Source: Annona cherimola
Lineage: Eukaryota; Streptophyta; Magnoliopsida; Magnoliales; Annonaceae
Length of the DNA stretch: 64,000 nucleotides
Assembly: GCA_030490835.1 (NCBI GenBank)
Contig: CM059975.1
Coordinates: 53,187,174-53,251,173 of the forward strand
Direction: 5' to 3'
Program-made: the position numbers and the translations under genes
Notes under the pieces: generated by a model
The model's input: the letters and a program-made list of their open reading frames with translations, nothing else
Told to the model about the DNA's origin: nothing
Database searches by the model: none
Shown: positions 1-11,646 of the stretch, in pieces
Layout: each line of letters begins with the position of its first letter
How positions within the stretch are numbered: the stretch's first letter is position 1

Positions 1-1356
1 TTTTAATGACAGTAATCAAGATCGTAGACCTTTACTCATGGGTTGGGCCTCAATACATACAAATAATTTGTTAGTATTTTCAATTAAAAATAAAAAATTA
101 TTTTAACTATTGTTCAAAATTTTGAAAATTAAATTTTTATTTAATAACTATTTTGTAAAATTAATGGATTAAAAAGCTAATCTAAGATAATTTTAATGAC
201 ACTAATCAAGATCGTAAACTTGTACCCATGAGTTGGGCCACAATACGTCGATTTGATGGTTCGTATTTTAACTTTAAAATAAAAAATTATTTCAACGGTA
301 GTTCAAAATATTAATAATTGAATTTTATTTAATAATTATTTTGTTAAATTAATAGATTAAATCAGTTAATCTAAGATAATTTTTTAATGACAGTAATCAA
401 CATCGTAGAACTGTACTCAAGGGTTGGGCCTCAATACATACAAATAATTTGTTAGTATTTTAAATTAAAAATAAAATTATTTGAACTGTAGTTCAGAATT
501 TTGATAATTCAATTTTTATTTAATAACTATTTTGTAAAATTAATGGATTGAAAAGTTAATCTAAGATAATTTTAATGACACTAATCAAGATCGTAAACTT
601 GTACCCATGAGTTGGGCCTCAATATGTCGATTTGATGGTTCGTATTTTAACTTTAAAATAAAAAATTATTTCAACGGTAGTTCAAAATTTAAATAATTGA
701 ATTTTATTTAATAATTATTTTGTTAAATTATTAAATTAAATTAGTTAATCTAAGATAATTTTTTAATGACAGTAATCAAGACGTAGACCTTTACTCATGG
801 GTTGGGCCTCAATACATACAAATAATTGGTTAGTATTTTAAATTAAAAATAAAAAATTATTTTAACTGTAGTTCAAAATTTTGATAATTGAATTTTTATT
901 TAATAACTATTTTGTAAAATTAATGGATTAGAAAGTTAATCTAAGATAATTTTAATGACAATAATCAAGATCGTAAACTTGTACCCATGAGTTGGGCCTC
1001 AATACGTCGATTTGATGGTTCGTATTTTAACTTTAAAATAAAAAATTATTTCAACGGTAGTTCAAAATTTTAATAATTAAATTTTATTTAATAATTATTT
1101 TGTTAAATTAATAGATAAAATGAGTTAATCTAAGATAATTTTTTAATGACAGTAATCAACATCGTAGAACTGTACTCAAGGGTTGGGCCTCAATGCATAC
1201 AATTAATTTGTTAGTATTTTAAATTAAAAATAAAATTATTTGCACTGTAGTTCAGAATTTTGATAATTAAATTTTTATTTAATAACTATTTTGTAAAATT
1301 AATGGATTAAAAAGTTAACCTAAGATAATTTTAATGACACTAATCAAGATCGTAAA
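1..1356. repeat. Family-1-like segment A4 B4 A5 B5 A1 B1 A2 (left edge)
   Basis: The window opens inside an A4 monomer (taatga at 4). The order A4, B4, A5, B5, A1 (starts 764, aagacgtag), B1, A2 (gcatac, ttgcactg) is the same as in the main 10-mer HOR. The stretch matches 5945-7300 at a constant offset of 5944 with very few substitutions, until 1357, where c replaces t and the B monomer becomes the tactcatgag subtype of family 2. It also matches 27199 onward (offset 27198, then 27197 after a 1-base deletion). Confidence 0.85.
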
Positions 1357-2736
1357 CTTGTACTCATGAGTTGGGCCTCAATACGTCGATTTGATGGTTC
1401 GTATTTTAAGTTTAAAATAAAAAATTATTTCAACGGAAGTTCAAAATTTTAATAATTGAATTTTATTTCATAATTATTTTGTTAAATTAATAGATTAAAT
1501 TAGTTAATCTAAGATAATTTTTTAATGACAGTAATGAAGATCGTAGACCTTTACTCATGGGTTGGGCCTCAATACATACAAATAGTTGTTTAGTATTTCA
1601 AATTAAAGATAAAAAATTATTTTAACTGTAGTTCAAAATTTTAAAAATTGAATTTTTATTTAATAACTATTTTGAAAAATTAATGGATTAAAAAGTTAAT
1701 CTAAGATAATTTTAATGACACTAATCAAGATCGTAAACTTGTACCCATGAGTTGGGCTTCAATAAGTCGATTTGATGGTTCGTATTTTAACTTTAAAACA
1801 AAAAATTATTTCGACGGCAGTTCAAAATTTTAATAATTGAATTTTATTTAATAATTATTTTGTTAAATTAATAGATAAAATGAGTTAATCTACGATAATT
1901 TTTTAATGACAGTAATCAACATCGTAGCACTGTACTCAAGGGTTGGGCCTCAATACATACAATTAATTTGTTAGTATTTTAAATTAAAAATAAAATTATT
2001 TGCACTGTAGTTCAGAATTTTGATAATTAAATTTTTATTTAATAACTATTTTGTAAAATTAATGGATTAAAAAGTTAATCTAATATAATTTTAATGACAC
2101 TAATCAAGATCGTAAACTTGTACTCATGAGTTGGGCCTCAATACGTCGATTTGATGGTTCGTATTTTAACTTTAAAATAAAAAATTATTTCAACGGAAGT
2201 TCAAAATTTTAAAAATTGAATTTTATTTCATAATTATTTTGTTAAATTAATAGATTAAATTAGTTAATCTAAGATAATTTTTTAATGACAGTAATGAAGA
2301 TCGTAGACCTTTACTCATGGGTTGGGCCTCAATACATACAAATAGTTGTTTAGTATTTCAAATTAAAGATAAAAAATTATTTTAACTGTAGTTCAAAATT
2401 TTAAAAATTGAATTTTTATTTAATATCTATTTTGTAAAATTAATGGATTAAAAAGTTAATCTAAGATAATTTTAATGACAGTAATCAAGATCGTAAACTT
2501 GTACCCATGAGTTGGGCCTCAATACGTCGATTTGATGGTTCGTATTTTAACTTTAAAAAAAAAAATTATTTCAACGGCAGTTCAAAATTTTAATAATTGA
2601 ATTTTATTTAATAATTATTTTGTTAAATTAATAGATAAAATGAGTTAATCTAAGATAATTTTTTAATGACAGTAATCAACATCGTAGAACTGTACTCAAG
2701 GGTTGGGCCTCAATACATACAAATAATTTGTTAGTA
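1357..2736. repeat. Family-2 segment, left copy of the block at 28554-29933
   Basis: The monomers here run B (tactcatgag, cggaagttc, tttcataatt), A (gaagatcgtag, agttgtttag), B (taagtcg, cgacggcag), A (catcgtagcac), B (taatataat), A (gaagatcg, tatctatt), B (A-run of nine or more, cggcag), then A. The same order is seen from 28554 at a fixed offset of 27197. The match fades at about 2737, where gtattct stands against gaatttt at 29934. Confidence 0.8.
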
Positions 2737-4373
2737 TTCTAAATTAAAAATAAAATTATTTGAACTGTAGTTCAGAATTTTGATAATTAAATTTTTATTT
2801 AATCACTATTTTGTAAAATTAATGGATTGAAAAGTTAATCTAAGATAATTTTAATGACACTAATCAAGATCGTAAACTTGTACCCATGAGTTGGGCCTCA
2901 ATACGTTGATTTGATGGTTCGTATTTTAACTTTAAAATAAAAAATTATTTCAACGGTAGTTCAAAATTTTAATAATTGAATTTTATTTAATAATTATTTT
3001 GTTAAATTATTAAATTAAATTAGTTAATCTAAGATAATTTTTTAATTACAGTAATCCAGATCGTAGACCTTTACTCATGGGTTGGGCCTCAATACATACA
3101 AATAATTTGTTAGTATTTTAAATTAAAAATAAAAAATTATTTTATCTGTAGTTCAAAATTTTGATAATTGAATTTTTATTTAATAACTATTTTGTAAAAT
3201 TAATGGATTAGAAAGTTAATCTAAGATAATTTTAATGACAATAATCAAGATCGTAAACTTGTACACATGAGTTGGGCCACAATACGTCGATTTGATGGTT
3301 CGTATTTCAACTTTAAAATAAAAAATTATTTCAACGGTAGTTCAAAATTTTAATAATTAAATTTTATTTAATAAATATTTTGTTAAATTAATAGATAAAA
3401 TTAGGTAATCTAAGATAATTTTTTAATGACAGTAATCAAGATCGTAGACCTTTACTCGTGGGTTGGGCCTCAATACATACAAATAATTAGTTAGTATTTC
3501 AAATTAAAGATAAAAAATTATTTTAACTGTTGTTCAAAATTTTGAAAATTGAATTTTTATTTAATAACTATTTTGTAAAATTAATGGATTAAAAAGTTAA
3601 TCTAAGATAATTTTAATGACACTAATCAAGATCGTAAATTTTTACCCAAGAGTTGGGCCTCAATACGTCGATTTGATGGTTCGTATTTTAACTTTAAAAT
3701 AAAAAATTACTTCAACGGTAGTTCAAAATATTAATAATTGAATTTTATTTAATAATTATTTTGTTAAATTAATAGATTAAATCAGTTAATCTAAGATAAT
3801 TTTTTAATGACAGTAATCAACATCGTAAAACTGTACTCAAGGGTTGGGCCTCAATACTTACAAATAATTTGTTAGTATTTTAAATTAAAAATAAAATTAT
3901 TAGAACTGTAGTTCAGAATTTTGATAATTCAATTTTTATTTAATAATTATTTTGTAAAATTAATGGATTGAAAAGTTAATCTAAGATAATTTTAATGAGA
4001 CTAATCAAGATCGTAAACTTGTACCCATGAGTTGGGACTCAATACGTCGATTTGATGGTTCGTATTTTAACTTTAAAATAAAAAATTATTTGAACAGTAG
4101 TTCAAAATTTTAATAATTGAATTTTATTTAATAATTATTTTGTTAAATTATTAAATTAAATTAGTTAATCTAAGATAATTTTTTAATGACAGTAATCAAG
4201 ATCGTAGACCTTTACTCATGGGTTGGGCCTCAATACATACAAATAATTTGTTAGTATTTTAAATTAAAAATAAAAAATTATTTTATCTGTAGTTCAAAAT
4301 TTTGATAATTGAATTTTTATTTAATAACTATTTTGTAAAATTAATGGATTAGAAAGTTAATCTAAGATAATTT
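2737..4373. repeat. Mosaic A/B monomers with a 1141-bp (6-monomer) period
   Basis: The order is A (aactgtagttcag), B (acgttg), A (tttatctg), B (gccacaat), A (actcgtggg), B (aattttttacccaag), A (catcgtaaaac), B (gagact, gttgggactc) and A (tttatctg again). The tttatctg mark recurs at 3141 and 4282, an offset of 1141, which is three dimers. Several marks (actcgtggg, ttaggtaatc, tttatctg, gccacaat) are otherwise typical of the right-hand domain at 56.7-64 kb, so this segment shares ancestry with it. Confidence 0.7.
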
Positions 4374-4615
4374 TAATGACAATAAACAAGATCGTAAACT
4401 TGTACCCATGAGTTGGGCCTCAATACGTCGATTTGATGGTTCGTATTTTAACTTTAAAATAAAAAATTATTTCAACGGTAGTTCATAATTGGTTAGTATT
4501 TTAAATTAAAAATAAAAAATTATTTTAACTGTAGTTAAAAATTTTGATAATTGAATTTTTATTTAATAACTATTTTGTAAAATTAATGGATTAGAAAGTT
4601 AATCTAAGATAATTT
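4374..4615. repeat. Chimeric 242-bp B/A monomer (array junction)
   Basis: The unit starts as a normal B (acaataaacaagatcgtaaac) and follows B for 112 bases to the word ggtagttca. At about 4485 it jumps into an A monomer at A position 61 (taattggttagtatttt) and follows A to its end. The total of 242 bp fits 112 bases of B plus 130 of A. The A half lines up with the A1 monomer at 9366 at an offset of 4939. No long homology is visible at the join, so this looks like end joining or microhomology-driven recombination and not an in-register exchange. Confidence 0.85.
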
Positions 4616-6707
4616 TAATGACAATAATCATGATCGTAAACTTGTACCCATGGGTTGGGCCTCAATACGTCGATTTGATGGTTCGTATTTTAAATTTAAA
4701 ATAAAAAATTATTTCAACGGTAGTTCAAAATTTTAATAATTGAATTTTATTTAATAATTGTTTTGTTAAATTATTAAATTAAATTAGTTAATCTAAGATA
4801 ATTTTTTAATGACAGTAATCAAGATCGTAGACCTTTACTCATGGGTTGGGCCTCAATACATACAAATAATTTGTTAGTATTTTAAATTAAAAATAAAAAA
4901 TTATTTTATCTGTAGTTCAAAATTTTGATAATTGAATTTTTATTTAATGACTATTTTGTAAAATTAATGGATTAGAAAGTTAATCTAAGATAATTTTAAT
5001 GACAATAATCAAGATCGTAAACTTGTACCCATGAGTTGGGCCACAATACGTCGATTTGATGGTTCGTATTTTAACTTTAAAATAAAAAATTATTTCAAAA
5101 GTAGTTCAAAATTTTAATAATTAAATTTTATTTAATAATTATTTTGTTAAATTAATAGATAAAATTAGGTAATCTAAGATAATTTTTTAATGACAGTAAT
5201 CAAGATCGTAGACCTTTACTCCTGGGTTGGACCTCAATACATACAAATAATTGGTTAGTATTTCAAATTAAAGATAAAAAATTATTTTAACTGTTGTTCA
5301 CAACTTTAAAAATTGACTTTTTTTTTAATAACTATTTTGTAAAATTAATGGATTAAAAAGTTAATCTAAGATAATTTTAATGACACTAATCAAGATCGTA
5401 AATTTGTACCCAAGAGTTGGGCCTCAATACGTCGATTTGATGGTTCGTAATTTAAATTTAAAATACAAAATTATTTCAACGGTAGTTCAAAATATTAATA
5501 ATTGAATTTTATTTAATAATTATTTTGTTAAATTAATAGATTAAATCAGTTAATCTAAGATAATTTTTTAATGACAGTAATCAACATCGTAGAACTGTAC
5601 TCAAGGGTTGTGCCTCAATACATACAAATAATTTGTTAGAATTTTAAATTAAAATTGAAATTATTTGAACTGTGGTTCAGAATTTTGATAATTAAATTTT
5701 TATTTAATAACTATTTTGTAAAATTAATGGATTCAAAAGTTAATCTAAGATAATTTTAATGACACTAATCAAGATCGTAAACTTGTACCCTTGAGTTGGG
5801 CCTCAATACGTCGATTTGATGGTTCGTATTTTAACTTTAAAATAAAAAATTATTTCAACGGTAGTTCAAAATTTAAATAATTGAATTTTATTTAATAATT
5901 ATTTTTTTAAATTATTAAATTAAATTAGTTAATCTAAGATAATTTTTTAATGACAGTAATCAAGATCGTAGACCTTTACTCATGGGTTGGGCCTCAATAC
6001 ATACAAATAATTTGTTAGTATTTTCAATTAAAAATAAAAAATTATTTTAACTATTGTTCAAAATTTTGAAAATTCAATTTTTATTTAATAACTATTTTGT
6101 AAAATTAATGGATTAAAAAGCTAATCTAAGATAATTTTAATGACACTAATCAAGATCGTAAACTTGTACCCATGAGTTGGGCCACAATACGTCGATTTGA
6201 TGGTTCGTATTTTAACTTTAAAATAAAAAATTATTTCAACGGTAGTTCAAAATATTAATAATTGAATTTTATTTAATAATTATTTTGTTAAATTAATAGA
6301 TTAAATCAGTTAATCTAAGATAATTTTTTAATGACAGTAATCAACATCGTAGAACTGTACTCAAGGGTTGGGCCTCAATACATACAAATAATTTGTTAGT
6401 ATTTTAAATTAAAAATAAAATTATTTGAACTGTAGTTCAGAATTTTGATAATTCAATTTTTATTTAATAACTATTTTGTAAAATTAATGGATTGAAAAGT
6501 TAATCTAAGATAATTTTAATGACACTAATCAAGATCGTAAACTTGTACCCATGAGTTGGGCCTCAATATGTCGATTTGATGGTTCGTATTTTAACTTTAA
6601 AATAAAAAATTATTTCAACGGTAGTTCAAAATTTAAATAATTGAATTTTATTTAATAATTATTTTGTTAAATTATTAAATTAAATTAGTTAATCTAAGAT
6701 AATTTTT
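4616..6707. repeat. Family-1 12-mer HOR copy, left end lost in the junction
   Basis: Monomers after the chimera are B1-like (aatcatgatcg, catgggttggg), A7 (tttatctg, atgactatt), B6 (gccacaat, caaaagtag), A6' (cctgggttggacc, cacaactt), B2 (atttgtacccaag), A3 (gttagaattt, gttgtgcc), B3 (cccttgag), A4, B4, A5 and B5. The whole stretch matches 9555-11646 at a constant offset of 4939, for example cctggg at 5221 against 10160. Confidence 0.85.
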
Positions 6708-9365
6708 TAATGACAGTAATCAAGACGTAGACCTTTACTCATGGGTTGGGCCTCAATACATACAAATAATTGGTTAGTATTTTAAATTAAAAATAAAAAA
6801 TTATTTTAACTGTAGTTCAAAATTTTGATAATTGAATTTTTATTTAATAACTATTTTGTAAAATTAATGGATTAGAAAGTTAATCTAAGATAATTTTAAT
6901 GACAATAATCAAGATCGTAAACTTGTACCCATGAGTTGGGCCTCAATACGTCGATTTGATGGTTCGTATTTTAACTTTAAAATAAAAAATTATTTCAACG
7001 GTAGTTCAAAATTTTAATAATTAAATTTTATTTAATAATTATTTTGTTAAATTAATAGATAAAATGAGTTAATCTAAGATAATTTTTTAATGACAGTAAT
7101 CAACATCGTAGAACTGTACTCAAGGGTTGGGCCTCAATGCATACAATTAATTTGTTAGTATTTTAAATTAAAAATAAAATTATTTGCACTGTAGTTCAGA
7201 ATTTTGATAATTAAATTTTTATTTAATAACTATTTTGTAAAATTAATGGATTAAAAAGTTAACCTAAGATAATTTTAATGACACTAATCAAGATCGTAAA
7301 TTTGTACCCAAGAGTTGGGCCTCAATACGTCGATTTGATGGTTCGTAATTTAAATTTAAAATACAAAATTATTTCAACGGTAGTTCAAAATATTAATAAT
7401 TGAATTTTATTTAATAATTATTTTGTTAAATTAATAGATTAAATCAGTTAATCTAAGATAATTTTTTAATGACAGTAATCAACATCGTAGAACTGTACTC
7501 AAGGGTTGGGCCTCAATACATACAAATAATTTGTTAGAATTTTAAATTAAAATTGAAATTATTTGAACTGTGGTTCAGAATTTTGATAATTAAATTTTTA
7601 TTTAATAACTATTTTGTAAAATTAATGGATTCAAAAGTTAATCTAAGATAATTTTAATGACACTAATCAAGATCGTAAACTTGTACCCTTGAGTTGAGCC
7701 TCAATACGTCGATTTGATGGTTCGTATTTTAACTTTAAAATAAAAAATTATTTCAACGGTAGTTCAAAATTTAAATAATTGAATTTTATTTAATAATTAT
7801 TTTTTTAAATTATTACATTAAATTAGTTAATCTAAGATAATTTTTTAATGACAGTAATCAAGATCGTAGACCTTTACTCATGGGTTGGGCCTCAATACAT
7901 ACAAATAATTGGTTAGTATTTCAAATTAAAGATAAAAAATTATTTTAACTGTTGTTCACAACTTTCAAAATTGACTTTTTTTTTAATAACTATTTTGTAA
8001 AATTAATGGATTAAAAAGTTAACCTAAGATAATTTTAATGACACTAATCAAGATCGTAAATTTGTACCCAAGAGTTGGGCCTCAATACGTCGATTTGATG
8101 GTTCGTAATTTAAATTTAAAATACAAAATTATTTCAACGGTAGTTCAAAATATTAATAATTGAATTTTATTTAATAATTATTTTGTTAAATTAATAGATT
8201 AAATCAGTTAATCTAAGATAATTTTTTAATGACTGTAATCAACATCGTAGAACTGTACTCAAGGGTTGGGCCTCAATACATACAAATAATTTGTTAGAAT
8301 TTTAAATTAAAATTGAAATTATTTGAACTGTGGTTCAGAATTTTGATAATTAAATTTTTATTTAATAACTATTTTGTAAAATTAATGGATTCAAAAGTTA
8401 ATCTAAGATAATTTTAATGACACTAATCAAGATCGTAAACTTGTACCCTTGAGTTGGGCCTCAATACGTCGATTTGATGGTTCGTATTTTAACTTTAAAA
8501 TAAAAAATTATTTCAACGGTAGTTCAAAATTTAAATAATTGAATTTTATTTAATAATTATTTTTTTAAATTATTAAATTAAATTAGTTAATCTATGATAA
8601 TTGTTTAATGACAGTAATCAAGATCGTAGACCTTTACTCATGGGTTGGGCCTCAATACATACAAATAATTTGTTAGTATTTTCAATTAAAAATAAAAAAT
8701 TATTTTAACTATTGTTCAAAATTTTGAAAATTCAATTTTTATTTAATAACTATTTTGTAAAATTAATGGATTAAAAAGCTAATCTAAGATAATTTTAATG
8801 ACACTAATCAAGATCGTAAACTTGTACCCATGAGTTGGGCCACAATACGTCGATTTGATGGTTCGTATTTTAACTTTAAAATAAAAAATTATTTCAACGG
8901 TAGTTCAAAATATTAATAATGGAATTTTATTTAATAATTATTTTGTTAAATTAATAGATTAAATCAGTTAATCTAAGATAATTTTTTAATGACAGTAATC
9001 AACATCGTAGAACTGTACTCAAGGGTTGGGCCTCAATACATACAAATAATTTGTTAGTATTTTAAATTAAAAATAAAATTATTTGAACTGTAGTTCAGAA
9101 TTTTGATAATTCAATTTTTATTTAATAACTATTTTGTAAAATTAATGGATTGAAAAGTTAATCTAAGATAATTTTAATGACACTAATCAAGATCGTAAAC
9201 TTGTACCCATGAGTTGGGCCTCAATATGTCGATTTGATGGTTCGTATTTTAACTTTAAAATAAAAAATTATTTCAACGGTAGTTCAAAATTTAAATAATT
9301 GAATTTTATTTAATAATTATTTTGTTAAATTATTAAATTAAATTAGTTAATCTAAGATAATTTTT
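6708..9365. repeat. Family-1 14-mer HOR copy, 2658 bp
   Basis: The order read is A1 (aagacgtag) B1 A2 (gcatac) B2 (atttgtacccaag) A3 (gttagaattt) B3 (cccttgagttgagcc), then the extra module A6 (cacaactttc) B2 A3 B3, then A4 (gtattttcaatt) B4 (gccacaat) A5 B5 (atatgtcg). The length equals the 10-mer core (1898) plus one module (760). The second A3 already has the gactgtaatc mark that is fixed in the later 10-mers. Confidence 0.88.
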
Positions 9366-11646
9366 TAATGACAGTAATCAAGACGTAGACCTTTACTCAT
9401 GGGTTGGGCCTCAATACATACAAATAATTGGTTAGTATTTTAAATTAAAAATAAAAAATTATTTTAACTGTAGTTCAAAATTTTGATAATTGAATTTTTA
9501 TTTAATAACTATTTTGTAAAATTAATGGATTAGAAAGTTAATCTAAGATAATTTTAATGACAATAATCAAGATCGTAAACTTGTACCCATGAGTTGGGCC
9601 TCAATACGTCGATTTGATGGTTCGTATTTTAAATTTAAAATAAAAAATTATTTCAACGGTAGTTCAAAATTTTAATAATTGAATTTTATTTAATAATTGT
9701 TTTGTTAAATTATTAAATTAAATTAGTTAATCTAAGATAATTTTTTAATGACAGTAATCAAGATCGTAGACCTTTACTCATGGGTTGGGCCTCAATACAT
9801 ACAAATAATTTGTTAGTATTTTAAATTAAAAATAAAAAATTATTTTATCTGTAGTTCAAAATTTTGATAATTGAATTTTTATTTAATGACTATTTTGTAA
9901 AATTAATGGATTAGAAAGTTAATCTAAGATAATTTTAATGACAATAATCAAGATCGTAAACTTGTACCCATGAGTTGGGCCACAATACGTCGATTTGATG
10001 GTTCGTATTTTAACTTTAAAATAAAAAATTATTTCAAAAGTAGTTCAAAATTTTAATAATTAAATTTTATTTAATAATTATTTTGTTAAATTAATAGATA
10101 AAATTAGGTAATCTAAGATAATTTTTTAATGACAGTAATCAAGATCGTAGACCTTTACTCCTGGGTTGGACCTCAATACATACAAATAATTGGTTAGTAT
10201 TTCAAATTAAAGATAAAAAATTATTTTAAATGTTGTTCACAACTTTAAAAATTGACTTTTTTTTTAATAACTATTTTGTAAAATTAATGGATTAAAAAGT
10301 TAATCTAAGATAATTTTAATGACACTAATCAAGATCGTAAATTTGTACCCAAGAGTTGGGCCTCAATACGTCGATTTGATGGTTCGTAATTTAAATTTAA
10401 AATACAAAATTATTTCAACGGTAGTTCAAAATATTAATAATTGAATTTTATTTAATAATTATTTTGTTAAATTAATAGATTAAATCAGTTAATCTAAGAT
10501 AATTTTTTAATGACAGTAATCAACATCGTAGAACTGTACTCGAGGGTTGTGCCTCAATACATACAAATAATTTGTTAGAATTTTAAATTAAAATTGAAAT
10601 TATTTGAACTGTGGTTCAGAATTTTGATAATTAAATTTTTATTTAATAACTATTTTGTAAAATTAATGGATTCAAAAGTTAATCTAAGATAATTTTAATG
10701 ACACTAATCAAGATCGTAAACTTGTACCCTTGAGTTGGGCCTCAATACGTCGATTTGATGGTTCGTATTTTAACTTTAAAATAAAAAATTATTTCAACGG
10801 TAGTTCAAAATTTAAATAATTGAATTTTATTTAATAATTATTTTTTTAAATTATTAAATTAAATTAGTTAATCTAAGATAATTTTTTAATGACAGTAATC
10901 AAGATCGTAGACCTTTACTCATGGGTTGGGCCTCAATACATACAAATAATTTGTTAGTATTTTCAATTAAAAATAAAAAATTATTTTAACTATTGTTCAA
11001 AATTTTGAAAATTCAATTTTTATTTAATAACTATTTTGTAAAATTAATGGATTAAAAAGCTAATCTAAGATAATTTTAATGACACTAATCAAGATCGTAA
11101 ACTTGTACCCATGAGTTGGGCCACAATACGTCGATTTGATGGTTCGTATTTTAACTTTAAAATAAAAAATTATTTCAACGGTAGTTCAAAATATTAATAA
11201 TTGAATTTTATTTAATAATTATTTTGTTAAATTAATAGATTAAATCAGTTAATCTAAGATAATTTTTTAATGACAGTAATCAACATCGTAGAACTGTACT
11301 CAAGGGTTGGGCCTCAATACATACAAATAATTTGTTAGTATTTTAAATTAAAAATAAAATTATTTGAACTGTAGTTCAGAATTTTGATAATTCAATTTTT
11401 ATTTAATAACTATTTTGTAAAATTAATGGATTGAAAAGTTAATCTAAGATAATTTTAATGAGACTAATCAAGATCGTAAACTTGTACCCATGAGTTGGGC
11501 CTCAATATGTCGATTTGATGGTTCGTATTTTAACTTTAAAATAAAAAATTATTTCAACGGTAGTTCAAAATTTAAATAATTGAATTTTATTTAATAATTA
11601 TTTTGTTAAATTATTAAATTAAATTAGTTAATCTAAGATAATTTTT
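9366..11646. repeat. Family-1 12-mer HOR copy, 2281 bp
   Basis: The order is A1 B1' (ttttaaatttaaaat, aattgttttg) A7 (tttatctg, atgactatt) B6 (gccacaat, caaaagtag) A6' (cctgggttggacc) B2 A3 (cgagggttgtgcc) B3 A4 B4 A5 B5 (gagact). It is the second copy of the unit at 4485-6707. Together with the following 14-mer it repeats the preceding 12-mer plus 14-mer at offset 4939, a 26-monomer super-unit. Confidence 0.87.
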
